NCBI RefSeq assembly: GCF_020037025.1
Contig: NZ_JAIQLH010000102.1
Coordinates: 1-47,954 of the forward strand
DNA: 47,954 bases
Direction: 5' to 3'
Source of the DNA: Streptomyces huiliensis
Lineage (GTDB): Bacteria; Actinomycetota; Actinomycetes; Streptomycetales; Streptomycetaceae
Positions 41,176 to 47,954 of the stretch are shown here, piece by piece (the stretch's first letter is position 1; every line of letters starts with the position of its first letter). A program made the position numbers and the translations under genes. The notes under the pieces were generated by a model. That model was not told where the DNA came from, made no database searches, and saw only the letters and a program-made list of their open reading frames with translations.

Positions 41176-41646
41176 GTGGTCCCCTCCCAAGACGCACCTT
41201 TGCTGGGGCGCCGCGGCGGCTGCTTCGGCGGGCGCCCGCAGGTCGCCCATGCCTACGGGTTCAATTTCCCGGCCCTCAACGCCTCGGTGGCGGAGGCGCG
41301 AAGACGAGTCCTCACCCGGCTGCGGGAGTGGGGCATCGACGAAACCGCGTGCGACGACGCCCGGTTGGTGGTGTCGGAACTCTTCACCAACGCGGTGCGG
41401 CACACGGACAGCGACAAGGTCAGCTGCCATCTGCGGGTGAACGAGGCGCTGGTGCGCATAGAGGTCGCGGACCACGGCCGCGCCTCCACCGAACCACGGG
41501 CGCGCTGCAGCGGGACGGACGAGGAGAGCGGGCGGGGACTGCTGCTCGTCGGCGCCCTCTCACAGGCGTGGGGCGTACGGCCGGACGACGCCGGGAGGGG
41601 CCGGGTCGTCTGGGCCGACCTGCCGCACCGCCGGCTCTGTCCCTAG
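41176..41646 (+). CDS. HATPase anti-sigma-type ATP-binding protein
   Basis: 156 residues from GTG 41176; a TTG at 41140 could add 12. The N-box DDARLVVSELFTNAVRHT and G2 box ESGRGLLLVGAL of the RsbW/SpoIIAB-like kinase fold are present, with VVWADLP at the end. Members bind ATP and may phosphorylate anti-sigma antagonists. The XRE/DUF397 pair is divergent. Confidence 0.85.
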   Translation: MVPSQDAPLLGRRGGCFGGRPQVAHAYGFNFPALNASVAEARRRVLTRLREWGIDETACDDARLVVSELFTNAVRHTDSDKVSCHLRVNEALVRIEVADHGRASTEPRARCSGTDEESGRGLLLVGALSQAWGVRPDDAGRGRVVWADLPHRRLCP

Positions 41647-41687
41647 GCGGGACGCCCGCCCTCGCTCGAAAAAGGACCGCATCCGAC

Positions 41688-41740
41688 GGATCGGGCCCCG
41701 GTCCCATCCCCGCGAGAGGGATGGAACCGGGGCCCGATCC
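41688..41740. terminator. Strong bidirectional hairpin terminator
   Basis: Arms 41688-41710 and 41718-41740 pair over 23 bases with one C-A mismatch and a 7-base loop (CGCGAGA). It separates the convergent HATPase and GDSL genes. Confidence 0.9.
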
Positions 41741-41765
41741 GTACGCCATGCGACGTCCGGGACCG

Positions 41766-42557
41766 CTACAGCGGCAGCAGGTCCGGCCGCTTCGGCTCCA
41801 CGTGGTCGCCCGACGACTCGCCGCGCAGCCGCCGCCCGATCCACGGCACGAGGTGTTCCCGCGCCCAGTGGATGTTGTCCCGCCGCACCTCGGCGGGCGT
41901 CCGCTGGTCCTCCGCCGGCCACGGCTGGTCCGGGTCGGCGGGCACCGCCAGACCCAGCACCTGCGCCGCGCGCAGCGCCACCCGCGTGTGCCCGTCCGGC
42001 GACAGGTGCAGCCGGTCGTCGCTCCAGGCCCGCCGGTCCTGCACCGAGCGCAGCGACCAGAGGTCGAGTACCGGGCAGTCGTGCCGGTCGGCGATGGCGC
42101 GGACGTGCGCCGTGTACGTGGCGATCTTGCCCCGCAGGTGCTTCAGCAGCGGGACGTCCCGGGTGTCGAAGCCGGTGCACACCAGCACCGTGCCGACCGA
42201 GGCCCGGAGGTCGGCGACCGCCGCCTCGTACCGCTCGGCCACGTCGTCCGGGTCGGAGCCCGGCCGCAGGATGTCGTTGCCCCCCGCGCAGAACGTCACC
42301 AGGTCGGGCGAAAGCTCCTTCGCCCGCGGCACCTGCTCCTCGACGATCTGGTCGAGGAGCCTGCCGCGCACCGCCAGGTTGGCGTACCGGAAGGTGTGCT
42401 CCTCCCGCTCGTCGGCCAGGAGTACGGCCAGTCGGTCGGCCCAGCCGATGAACGAGTCGCCGGGCCCCGGATCGCCGACGCCCTCGGTGAAGCTGTCCCC
42501 GACGGCTGCGTACGACCCGATCGCGCTCTTGCTCATTGAATTCGAATCGTCTGCCAC
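41766..42557 (-). CDS. SGNH/GDSL hydrolase
   Basis: 263 residues. Block I is VGDSFTEGVGDP (nucleophile Ser), block III FCAGGNDIL, and block V DRLHLSPDGH (Asp/His). No signal peptide, so cytosolic. Esterase or acyl hydrolase of unknown substrate. GTG 42557 is used; ATG 42536 is an alternative that drops seven residues. Confidence 0.9.
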   Translation of the reverse strand: MADDSNSMSKSAIGSYAAVGDSFTEGVGDPGPGDSFIGWADRLAVLLADEREEHTFRYANLAVRGRLLDQIVEEQVPRAKELSPDLVTFCAGGNDILRPGSDPDDVAERYEAAVADLRASVGTVLVCTGFDTRDVPLLKHLRGKIATYTAHVRAIADRHDCPVLDLWSLRSVQDRRAWSDDRLHLSPDGHTRVALRAAQVLGLAVPADPDQPWPAEDQRTPAEVRRDNIHWAREHLVPWIGRRLRGESSGDHVEPKRPDLLPL

Positions 42558-42725
42558 GTCAGCACATCATTCCTGCTCCCAAGTGACCTACGCCACCGTA
42601 ACCAGGGGTTGACGTGCCGTGATGTATCCCACCCCGATTGAGTCACCTCATCCGGAATAGGGCGGACGTAAGGTCGGACCGGCGCCGTGTGCCCCTCGGC
42701 GCCGCCGACGACCGGAGGAGCGCCC

Positions 42726-43520
42726 GTGACCCAGACGCCGCAGGTCCCCACGACCGACCCCCTGCTCGCGGGGGTCCGCAACTTCCGCGACCTGGGCGGC
42801 CTTCCGGCCGCCGACGGGCGGCGCGTACGGCCCGGAGTCCTCTTCCGCAGCGGCCACCTGGCCCGGGCCACCGAGGCGGACGCGGCGTTCCTCGGCTCGC
42901 TCGGCCTGCACACCGTCTTCGACTTCCGCAACGCCGCCGACATCGCGCACCAGGGCGCGGACGTGCCCCTGCCCGGCGTCCGGCACGTCAACCTGCCCAT
43001 GAGCGACCAGACGGACGGCGACGAGTTCTGGCGGATGGTCCACCAGGGCAGCGCGGAGCAGCTGCACGCCCTCCTCTCCGACGGCCGGGCCGCCGCCCGC
43101 ATGACCGCCTCCTACCGGTCGATCATCACCCACCGGACCGCCGAGCACGGCGGCGTCCTGCGCGCGCTCGCCGACGGCGACGTCCCCGCCCTGATGCACT
43201 GCGCCGCCGGCAAGGACCGCGCCGGCCTCGCCGTCGCCGTCACCCTCCTCGCCCTCGGCGTCCCCCGCGACGCCGTCGAGGCGGACTACCTGCTCTCCGA
43301 CGCACCGCACCGGCGCTTCCCCGTCCGCCGCGCGACGCCGCTGCCGCCGGAGGCGTTGGAACTGCTGACACCGCTGTTCGCGGCGCGGGCGGAGTACCTG
43401 GCGGAGGCGTTCGCGACGATCGACGAGGGGTGGGGGACGGTGGAGCGGTACCTCTCCGAGGGGCTGGGGTTCTCCCCGACCGACCGCGAACGGCTGCGCG
43501 AGCGCCTGCTGACGGACTGA
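42726..43520 (+). CDS. Tyrosine/dual-specificity protein phosphatase
   Basis: 264 residues from GTG 42726. The N-terminal NFRDLGGLPAADGRRVRPGVLFRSG and P-loop MHCAAGKDRAG (CxxGKDR, Cys nucleophile and Arg) identify the MptpB-like family of atypical phosphatases that act on phosphotyrosine or phosphoinositides. Possibly a lone promoter upstream; a hairpin follows the stop. Confidence 0.92.
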   Translation: MTQTPQVPTTDPLLAGVRNFRDLGGLPAADGRRVRPGVLFRSGHLARATEADAAFLGSLGLHTVFDFRNAADIAHQGADVPLPGVRHVNLPMSDQTDGDEFWRMVHQGSAEQLHALLSDGRAAARMTASYRSIITHRTAEHGGVLRALADGDVPALMHCAAGKDRAGLAVAVTLLALGVPRDAVEADYLLSDAPHRRFPVRRATPLPPEALELLTPLFAARAEYLAEAFATIDEGWGTVERYLSEGLGFSPTDRERLRERLLTD

Positions 43521-43524
43521 CGGC

Positions 43525-43541
43525 ACGGGGGCGACCCCCGT
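43525..43541 (+). terminator. Short GC hairpin after phosphatase gene
   Basis: ACGGGGG, loop CGA, CCCCCGT: a perfect 7-bp stem starting 4 bases after the stop. There is no T-run, so it may act as a weak terminator or RNA stabiliser. Confidence 0.45.
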
Positions 43542-43621
43542 CCGCTCCCCCGGTCCGTGGGAACAGAAGACCGGGCCGCGACCGCTGTAACTCCCGCCGA
43601 ACACACGTCGTTTCACTCGGT

Positions 43622-45928
43622 ATGCGTGGGCGATGGACGGTGGCCTGGGCGCTGTGCGCCGCGGTCGGGGGCGGGTTGCTGTGGGTGTGGCCGCTGCGCG
43701 ACCCGGCGCGGATATCGGCCGCCGCCGCGGTGGTGAGCGCCGTCGTCGCCCTGTTCGGGGTGGTGTCCGCGTGGGCGTGGCGCGCCGGCGGGGGACGGCG
43801 GCGCGCCGGCAGCGCGCAGGTCGCGGACGCGGCGGAGGTGCTGGCCCGCACGGTGCGCCGGCAGTGGGAGGAAGAAGCGATTCTCCGGCAGCTGTACGGT
43901 CCGGAACCGCTGCCGCTGGTCTGGTCGGACTGCGCCTGCCCGGAGGTGTCCGACCGCCGTCAGCTCGTGGGCACCGCGGTGGTCTGCCGGGCGGACGAAC
44001 CCCGGGCGCTGACCGAGGCGTTCGGGTCGCTGGCCCGCCGGCGCCTGGTGGTGCTGGGAACGGAGGGGTCCGGGAAGACGACGTTCGCCGTCCTGCTCGT
44101 CCTCGCGCTGCTGCGCGCCCGCACCGCCGGCGACCCGGTCCCCGTCCTCTTCTCGCTCTCCTCCTTCGACCCCGAGCGCGAGAGCGCCGGGAACTGGCTG
44201 CGCCGCCGCATCGCCGCGGACTACCCGGCGATGATCGACACCGAGACCTACGGGACCGGCGTCATCGACGACCTCCTCACGGAGCACCGTCTCGTCCCCG
44301 TTCTCGACGGCCTGGACGAACTCCCCGAGCGCAGCCGGGCGGCGGCGCTGGCCTCCCTCGACAGGACCCTGCCGGCCGACGCCCCGCTCGTCCTCACCTG
44401 CCGTACCGACGACTACGCGGAAGCGGCGCGGAAACGCGGCTTCCTGTCCGGAGCCGCGGTTCTGGAGCCCGCGCCCGTACGCGCCGAGGACGCCCTCGCC
44501 TTCCTGGGCCGGGCCACGCCGCCGGGGTCCCGTCAGGACGGCTGGAGCACCGTGGCCGAGCGGCTCGCCCGCGAGCCGCGGTGCCCGGCCGCCGAGGCAC
44601 TGCGCAGCCCGCTGATGGTCGCCCTCGCCCGGTCCGTCTACGCCGGCACCGCCGACGAGGGCGACGGGGGCGACCACGGCCGCGACCCCGCCGAACTCGT
44701 CGACGAGGAACGTTTCCCCACACCGGCCGACATCGAGTGCCACCTCCTCGACGCGCTGGTCCCGAGCCTCTACCGGCGCGCCCGGCAGCAGAACCCCACC
44801 CGGGCCTGGGACCCCCGCCAGGCCCGGGACTACCTCACGCGTCTCGCGGCGGGAACGCACGCCCAGGGCGGTGACGACCTGGCGTGGTGGCAGCTGCACC
44901 AGTGGATCCCGGCCCTCGCCGGCCCCTGGCGCCGGGCGGCGACGCTCACCTCGCTCGCCTGCGCCGAGTTCCTGCTGGTCACGGTGTTCCTGATGGCCGT
45001 TCTGGACGCGCCCTCCCGGACGGAGGCCCTGCGCTGGTTCCCCCAGTCGGCGATGGAGAGCCTCGCCCTTCCCCCGATGCTGGTCCTCAGTGGCCTGATC
45101 ACCCGCCGGGACCGTACCCTGCCCCGGACGGCCGCCCTGGCCGCCGCCGTCGCCCTGGCCGGCGGCCTCGCCCTGCCGCCGTCGTCGTGGTACTACTACC
45201 GCGGCGCTCCCGCCTCGGTGCTGCTGGCCTCCATCGGCTTCTTCTGCTTCGCCGTCTGGCTCGTGCTGCTGGGGGTCGGCCTGCCGACCCCTCCTCGTAC
45301 CCCAAGCCTCGGCCGCCCCGCCCCGCGGCACTGGCGCGGACAGCTGGTCCGGGCGCTCGTCCTCGTCACCAGTGTCACCGCGATCAGCGAGACCGTCTTC
45401 GCCGGGTACACGATGGCCGGCTACCAGTCCGTCCTTCCCCCCGGATCCGTCCCGTGGGGCCTGCTGATCGGTGGCGTGGCGGGCACCGGCCTGGCGGCCC
45501 TGGACTGGATACGGGCCCCGGCCACCGGCGAGGAGGTGGCGACCGCCGCGTCCTCCATCCGGGCCGACCGCCTGATCTCACTGATCGGCGCAGGTGCCTG
45601 CGCGGTGGTCTTCGTCCTGCCCGAGGCCGTCTTCCGGGCGATGCCCTGGGTCCCGTCCACCCCGCTGCGCACCACCATGTTCGCGGCCGTCGTCGGCCTC
45701 GTCCACGGCGCGGTCTGGGGCTCGTTCCTCGCCCTGGCCGCCCACTCCTGGCCGCACTACACCCTCGCCCGCCTGCTCCTCGCCGCACGCGGCGAACTCC
45801 CCTGGCGGCTCCAGGCGTTCCTGTCCGACGCGCACCGCCTCGGCATCCTCCGCCAGGTCGGCCCCGTCTACCAGTTCCGGCACGCCCGGCTCCGGGACCA
45901 CCTGGCGACGCGGCCGACCTCGTCCTGA
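43622..45928 (+). CDS. Membrane-anchored NACHT NTPase
   Basis: 768 residues. Two N-terminal hydrophobic segments (about 8-24 and 32-53) are followed by a basic cytosolic linker. The NACHT core has Walker A GTEGSGKT (146-153), Walker B VPVLDGLDELPE (225-236) with the doubled acidic pattern typical of NACHT, and sensor 1 LVLTCRTDDY. A helical region follows, then about six hydrophobic segments (about 440-700) and a short FRHARLRDHLA tail. No LRR or effector nuclease is visible. Bacterial NACHT proteins include antiphage sensors and regulators. This membrane version is common in Streptomyces but uncharacterised. Confidence 0.85.
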   Translation: MRGRWTVAWALCAAVGGGLLWVWPLRDPARISAAAAVVSAVVALFGVVSAWAWRAGGGRRRAGSAQVADAAEVLARTVRRQWEEEAILRQLYGPEPLPLVWSDCACPEVSDRRQLVGTAVVCRADEPRALTEAFGSLARRRLVVLGTEGSGKTTFAVLLVLALLRARTAGDPVPVLFSLSSFDPERESAGNWLRRRIAADYPAMIDTETYGTGVIDDLLTEHRLVPVLDGLDELPERSRAAALASLDRTLPADAPLVLTCRTDDYAEAARKRGFLSGAAVLEPAPVRAEDALAFLGRATPPGSRQDGWSTVAERLAREPRCPAAEALRSPLMVALARSVYAGTADEGDGGDHGRDPAELVDEERFPTPADIECHLLDALVPSLYRRARQQNPTRAWDPRQARDYLTRLAAGTHAQGGDDLAWWQLHQWIPALAGPWRRAATLTSLACAEFLLVTVFLMAVLDAPSRTEALRWFPQSAMESLALPPMLVLSGLITRRDRTLPRTAALAAAVALAGGLALPPSSWYYYRGAPASVLLASIGFFCFAVWLVLLGVGLPTPPRTPSLGRPAPRHWRGQLVRALVLVTSVTAISETVFAGYTMAGYQSVLPPGSVPWGLLIGGVAGTGLAALDWIRAPATGEEVATAASSIRADRLISLIGAGACAVVFVLPEAVFRAMPWVPSTPLRTTMFAAVVGLVHGAVWGSFLALAAHSWPHYTLARLLLAARGELPWRLQAFLSDAHRLGILRQVGPVYQFRHARLRDHLATRPTSS

Positions 45929-45947
45929 CGGGCTCACCGCCCTCCGG

Positions 45948-46313
45948 TCAGGAGACCTTCTTCAGCAGCCAGGAGTTCGGGGTGAACGAGGAGTTGACGA
46001 AGACCACGCAGCCACCGCTGTAGTACGTCTGGACCTTGACCCAGCCGCTCGGCGGCTGCGCGGAAGCGCAGGCGTTGACCTGGGTGCCGACGGGGAGACC
46101 GTCCAGCTGCTTGATCATCTTGATGTTGGAGCCGCTCATCACGCGGCACGAGGCGCTGGTACCCCAGTTGACGTCGACCCAGCCCTCCGGGGTCATCGAG
46201 TCGGCGCACACCGTGCGGGTCTCGCCAGGCGACGCCTGGGCGGGGCTCGCCGCGATGGAGGCGACGAGCGTCGCGCCGAGCAGTGCCAGACCCGCGGTGC
46301 GGAGTCGTCTCAT
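45948..46313 (-). CDS. Small secreted protein with two SH3-like repeats
   Basis: 121 residues. The signal peptide is MRRLRTAGLALLGATLVAS with likely cleavage after PAQA. The mature part has two related units (PEGWVDVNWGTSASC and PSGWVKVQTYYSGGC) and four cysteines that could pair. GGGAGA six bases upstream supports ATG 46313. Function unknown; probably an extracellular binding or inhibitor-like protein. Confidence 0.75.
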   Translation of the reverse strand: MRRLRTAGLALLGATLVASIAASPAQASPGETRTVCADSMTPEGWVDVNWGTSASCRVMSGSNIKMIKQLDGLPVGTQVNACASAQPPSGWVKVQTYYSGGCVVFVNSSFTPNSWLLKKVS

Positions 46314-46442
46314 GAGGTGTCTCCCAAGCCTGAAGAGTGTTGGCCGCATTCAATGGCCTGTGTGAAGGCTTGAGGAGAGCATTTTCGGCCATGACCGTGT
46401 CACATGCCGGAGGGGCTCATTCTCCCCGCCCGGCGGGGCACC

Positions 46443-47858
46443 TCACCGGTTCACCACGGCCTGCTTGACGAGCGTCCGCCCGAAGTCCCACATCAGCGAG
46501 CCGCCGCCATGCGCCTCGTCCATCACCGCGGTGAACGCCGCCACGAAACGGTCGACCTCCCGCTCCCCCACGATCAGTGGCGGAATCAGCTTGATGACCT
46601 CCAGGTGGTCCCCCGACACCTGCGTCAGGATCCGGTGCTTCTGCAACAGCGGCACGACCACCATCTGCGCGAACAGCCCCTTCCGCGCGGCCTGCAGCAT
46701 CGTCCACCGACCCCGCAGCGCCAGCGACTTGGGCCGGCCGAACTCGATGCCGATCATCAGGCCCCGGCCCCGGACGTCGTGCAGCAGCTCGTACTTGTCG
46801 ACGAGCGCGGACAGCCGCGACCGCAGCAGATCCCCCGTGACGCGGGCGTTCTCGACGACGCGCTCGTCCTCCATCACCGACAGGACGGCGAGCCCGGCCG
46901 CCATCGCCTGGGCGTTGGAGCCGAAGCTCGCGGAGTGGACGAGGACGCGGTCCATGGAGGAGTAGACCTTCTTGAAGATCCAGTCCTTGCCCAGGGTGGC
47001 CCCGACCGGCACGTAGCCGCCGGACAGCGACTTGGCGACGCACACCAGGTCCGGCTCGACGCCCTGCTCGTGCTGGTAGGCGAAGAACTTCCCCGTACGT
47101 CCCAACCCCGTCTGCACCTCGTCGGCGATGAGCAGCGCCTTGTGCCGGTGCAGCAGTTCCTGGGCGGCGCGCAGGAAGCCGGGCGGCGGCAGGTGGACGC
47201 CCTTGCCCTGGACCGGCTCGACGACGAAGGCGGCGACGTCGCCGCGGCGCAGCTCCCGTTCCAGCGCGTCGAGGTCGCCCAGCTCGATCGCCGTGTCGGG
47301 GAGCAGCGGGGCGAAGCCGTCGCGGAAGCCGCTCTCGCCGTTGACGGACAACGACCCGGTGGTCAGGCCGTGGAAGGCGTGCGCGCAGTACAGGACACGC
47401 GGTTTGCCGGTGGCGTAGCGGGCGAACTTCAGCGCGGTCTCGACCGCCTCCGTACCGCTGTTGCCGAAGAACACCCGGTCCAGGTGCGGCGCGTACCCGA
47501 GGAGCTTCTCGGCGAGCAGGCCGGGCAGCGGCGGGCAGTCGAAGCGGGTGAGGTCGGCGAGCGAGGCGTCGAGCACGTCGTGCAGGGCCTTGCGGACGAC
47601 GGGGTGGTGGCGGCCGAGGCCCATCACCCCGAAGCCGGCGAGCATGTCGAGGTAGTCGTCGCCGTCGGCGTCCCAGAAGTAGGCGCCCTCGGCCCGCTCG
47701 TACACCTTGTCGAAGCCGATGGTGTGCAGCATCCGGGGCAGCTGGTGGTTGAGGTGCCGCGCGTGCAGCTCGTACCGCTCCCCGCCGCGCTCGGCGAGCA
47801 GCCGGGCGAGGTCGAAGCCCTTGGTACCTACCGCGTCCTCGGCGGGTTCGACGGTCAT
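46443..47858 (-). CDS. Class III PLP aminotransferase (hopanoid-cluster HpnO-like)
   Basis: 471 residues. FFGNSGTEAVETALKFAR (PLP phosphate), the AHAFHGLTTGSLS aromatic platform, LLIADEVQTGLGRTG (Asp for the pyridine N) and CVAKSLSGG (Schiff-base Lys) are all present. The long N-terminal LLAERGGERYELHARHLNHQLPRML matches the aminotransferase encoded in streptomycete hopanoid/MEP loci, where it is thought to make aminobacteriohopanetriol-type side chains. Its ATG overlaps the stop of the upstream gene (ATGA), supporting that operon. Confidence 0.85.
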   Translation of the reverse strand: MTVEPAEDAVGTKGFDLARLLAERGGERYELHARHLNHQLPRMLHTIGFDKVYERAEGAYFWDADGDDYLDMLAGFGVMGLGRHHPVVRKALHDVLDASLADLTRFDCPPLPGLLAEKLLGYAPHLDRVFFGNSGTEAVETALKFARYATGKPRVLYCAHAFHGLTTGSLSVNGESGFRDGFAPLLPDTAIELGDLDALERELRRGDVAAFVVEPVQGKGVHLPPPGFLRAAQELLHRHKALLIADEVQTGLGRTGKFFAYQHEQGVEPDLVCVAKSLSGGYVPVGATLGKDWIFKKVYSSMDRVLVHSASFGSNAQAMAAGLAVLSVMEDERVVENARVTGDLLRSRLSALVDKYELLHDVRGRGLMIGIEFGRPKSLALRGRWTMLQAARKGLFAQMVVVPLLQKHRILTQVSGDHLEVIKLIPPLIVGEREVDRFVAAFTAVMDEAHGGGSLMWDFGRTLVKQAVVNR

Positions 47859-47954
47859 GCGTTCTCCTTACGCGCCGGGACGGCGGCCCGGCCCGGGCCC
47901 CTCCCGGCGTCCTTGCGGGCCAGGACCGCGCTGATCCGGCCGGCGATCTCGGCG
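47855..47954 (-). CDS. dxs: 3' end of probable 1-deoxyxylulose-5-phosphate synthase
   Basis: Only the last 32 residues are visible (AEIAGRISAVLARKD then a basic tail). A closing helix followed by a basic tail, plus translational coupling to the HpnO-like aminotransferase, fits dxs of hopanoid loci. The assignment rests on context more than on sequence. Confidence 0.5.
   Translation of the reverse strand, partial: AEIAGRISAVLARKDAGRGPGRAAVPARKENA

Noticed and set aside
44884..46023. 379-codon plus-strand frame overlapping the NACHT gene
   Set aside because: Pro/Arg/Gly-rich out-of-frame shadow of the NACHT membrane region.

Overview
The window is high-GC actinobacterial DNA, almost certainly from a Streptomyces chromosome. 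Evidence: many GTG/TTG starts, many 4-bp ATGA/GTGA overlaps, an XRE/DUF397/HATPase trio (whiJ type), a DUF574 methyltransferase, a DUF5937 regulator, an Rpf-type muralytic enzyme, and an aminotransferase typical of streptomycete hopanoid loci at the right edge.

Region 1 (1-2.2 kb): a secreted Rpf/FG-GAP protein that runs off the left edge, a 7-bp tandem repeat, and a four-EF-hand calcium sensor. Region 2 (2.3-5.9 kb): a tightly overlapping operon of FAD oxidoreductase, aldo/keto reductase, SnoaL/NTF2-like protein and an ABBA-fold aromatic prenyltransferase. Region 3 (5.9-11.3 kb): a MacB/FtsX-type ABC exporter with a NarL-type two-component system, preceded by a perfect short palindrome. Region 4 (11.4-20.0 kb): a terpenoid-looking cluster containing a class I terpene synthase coupled to a cytochrome P450, a second P450 with an unusual I-helix, an ABC exporter, a condensation/PapA-like acyltransferase, a stand-alone acyl carrier protein and a FabF-like ketosynthase. 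I infer that regions 2-4 are one or two biosynthetic clusters. The most novel reading is a terpene alcohol acylated with a chain built on the dedicated ACP/KS pair.

A tRNA-Pro(GGG) with its terminator (20.34-20.47 kb) separates the clusters from housekeeping and accessory genes: YiaA-like protein, Tat-exported amidohydrolase with a beta-propeller, DUF5937 regulator and MFS exporter, YdcF protein and a TPR protein lacking its HTH.

Region 5 (28.4-35.2 kb) is genomic debris. A decayed ATP-grasp RiPP maturase/methyltransferase locus has been split by a 5,090-bp defective Tn3-family transposon (29863-34952). The transposon has 37-bp imperfect inverted repeats and a perfect 5-bp target duplication (CTCTG). 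Removing it and one duplicate restores the methyltransferase reading frame across the junction. It carries a broken transposase, an internally deleted resolvase and an apparently intact cytochrome P450 as cargo.

Region 6 (35.2-48 kb): MBL-fold hydrolase, AlkB, AhpD-like protein, DUF574 methyltransferase, a 9 x 17-bp tandem array, the XRE/DUF397/HATPase trio, GDSL hydrolase, tyrosine phosphatase, a membrane NACHT NTPase, a small secreted protein, and the start of what looks like the hopanoid/MEP locus (class III aminotransferase overlapping the end of a probable dxs).
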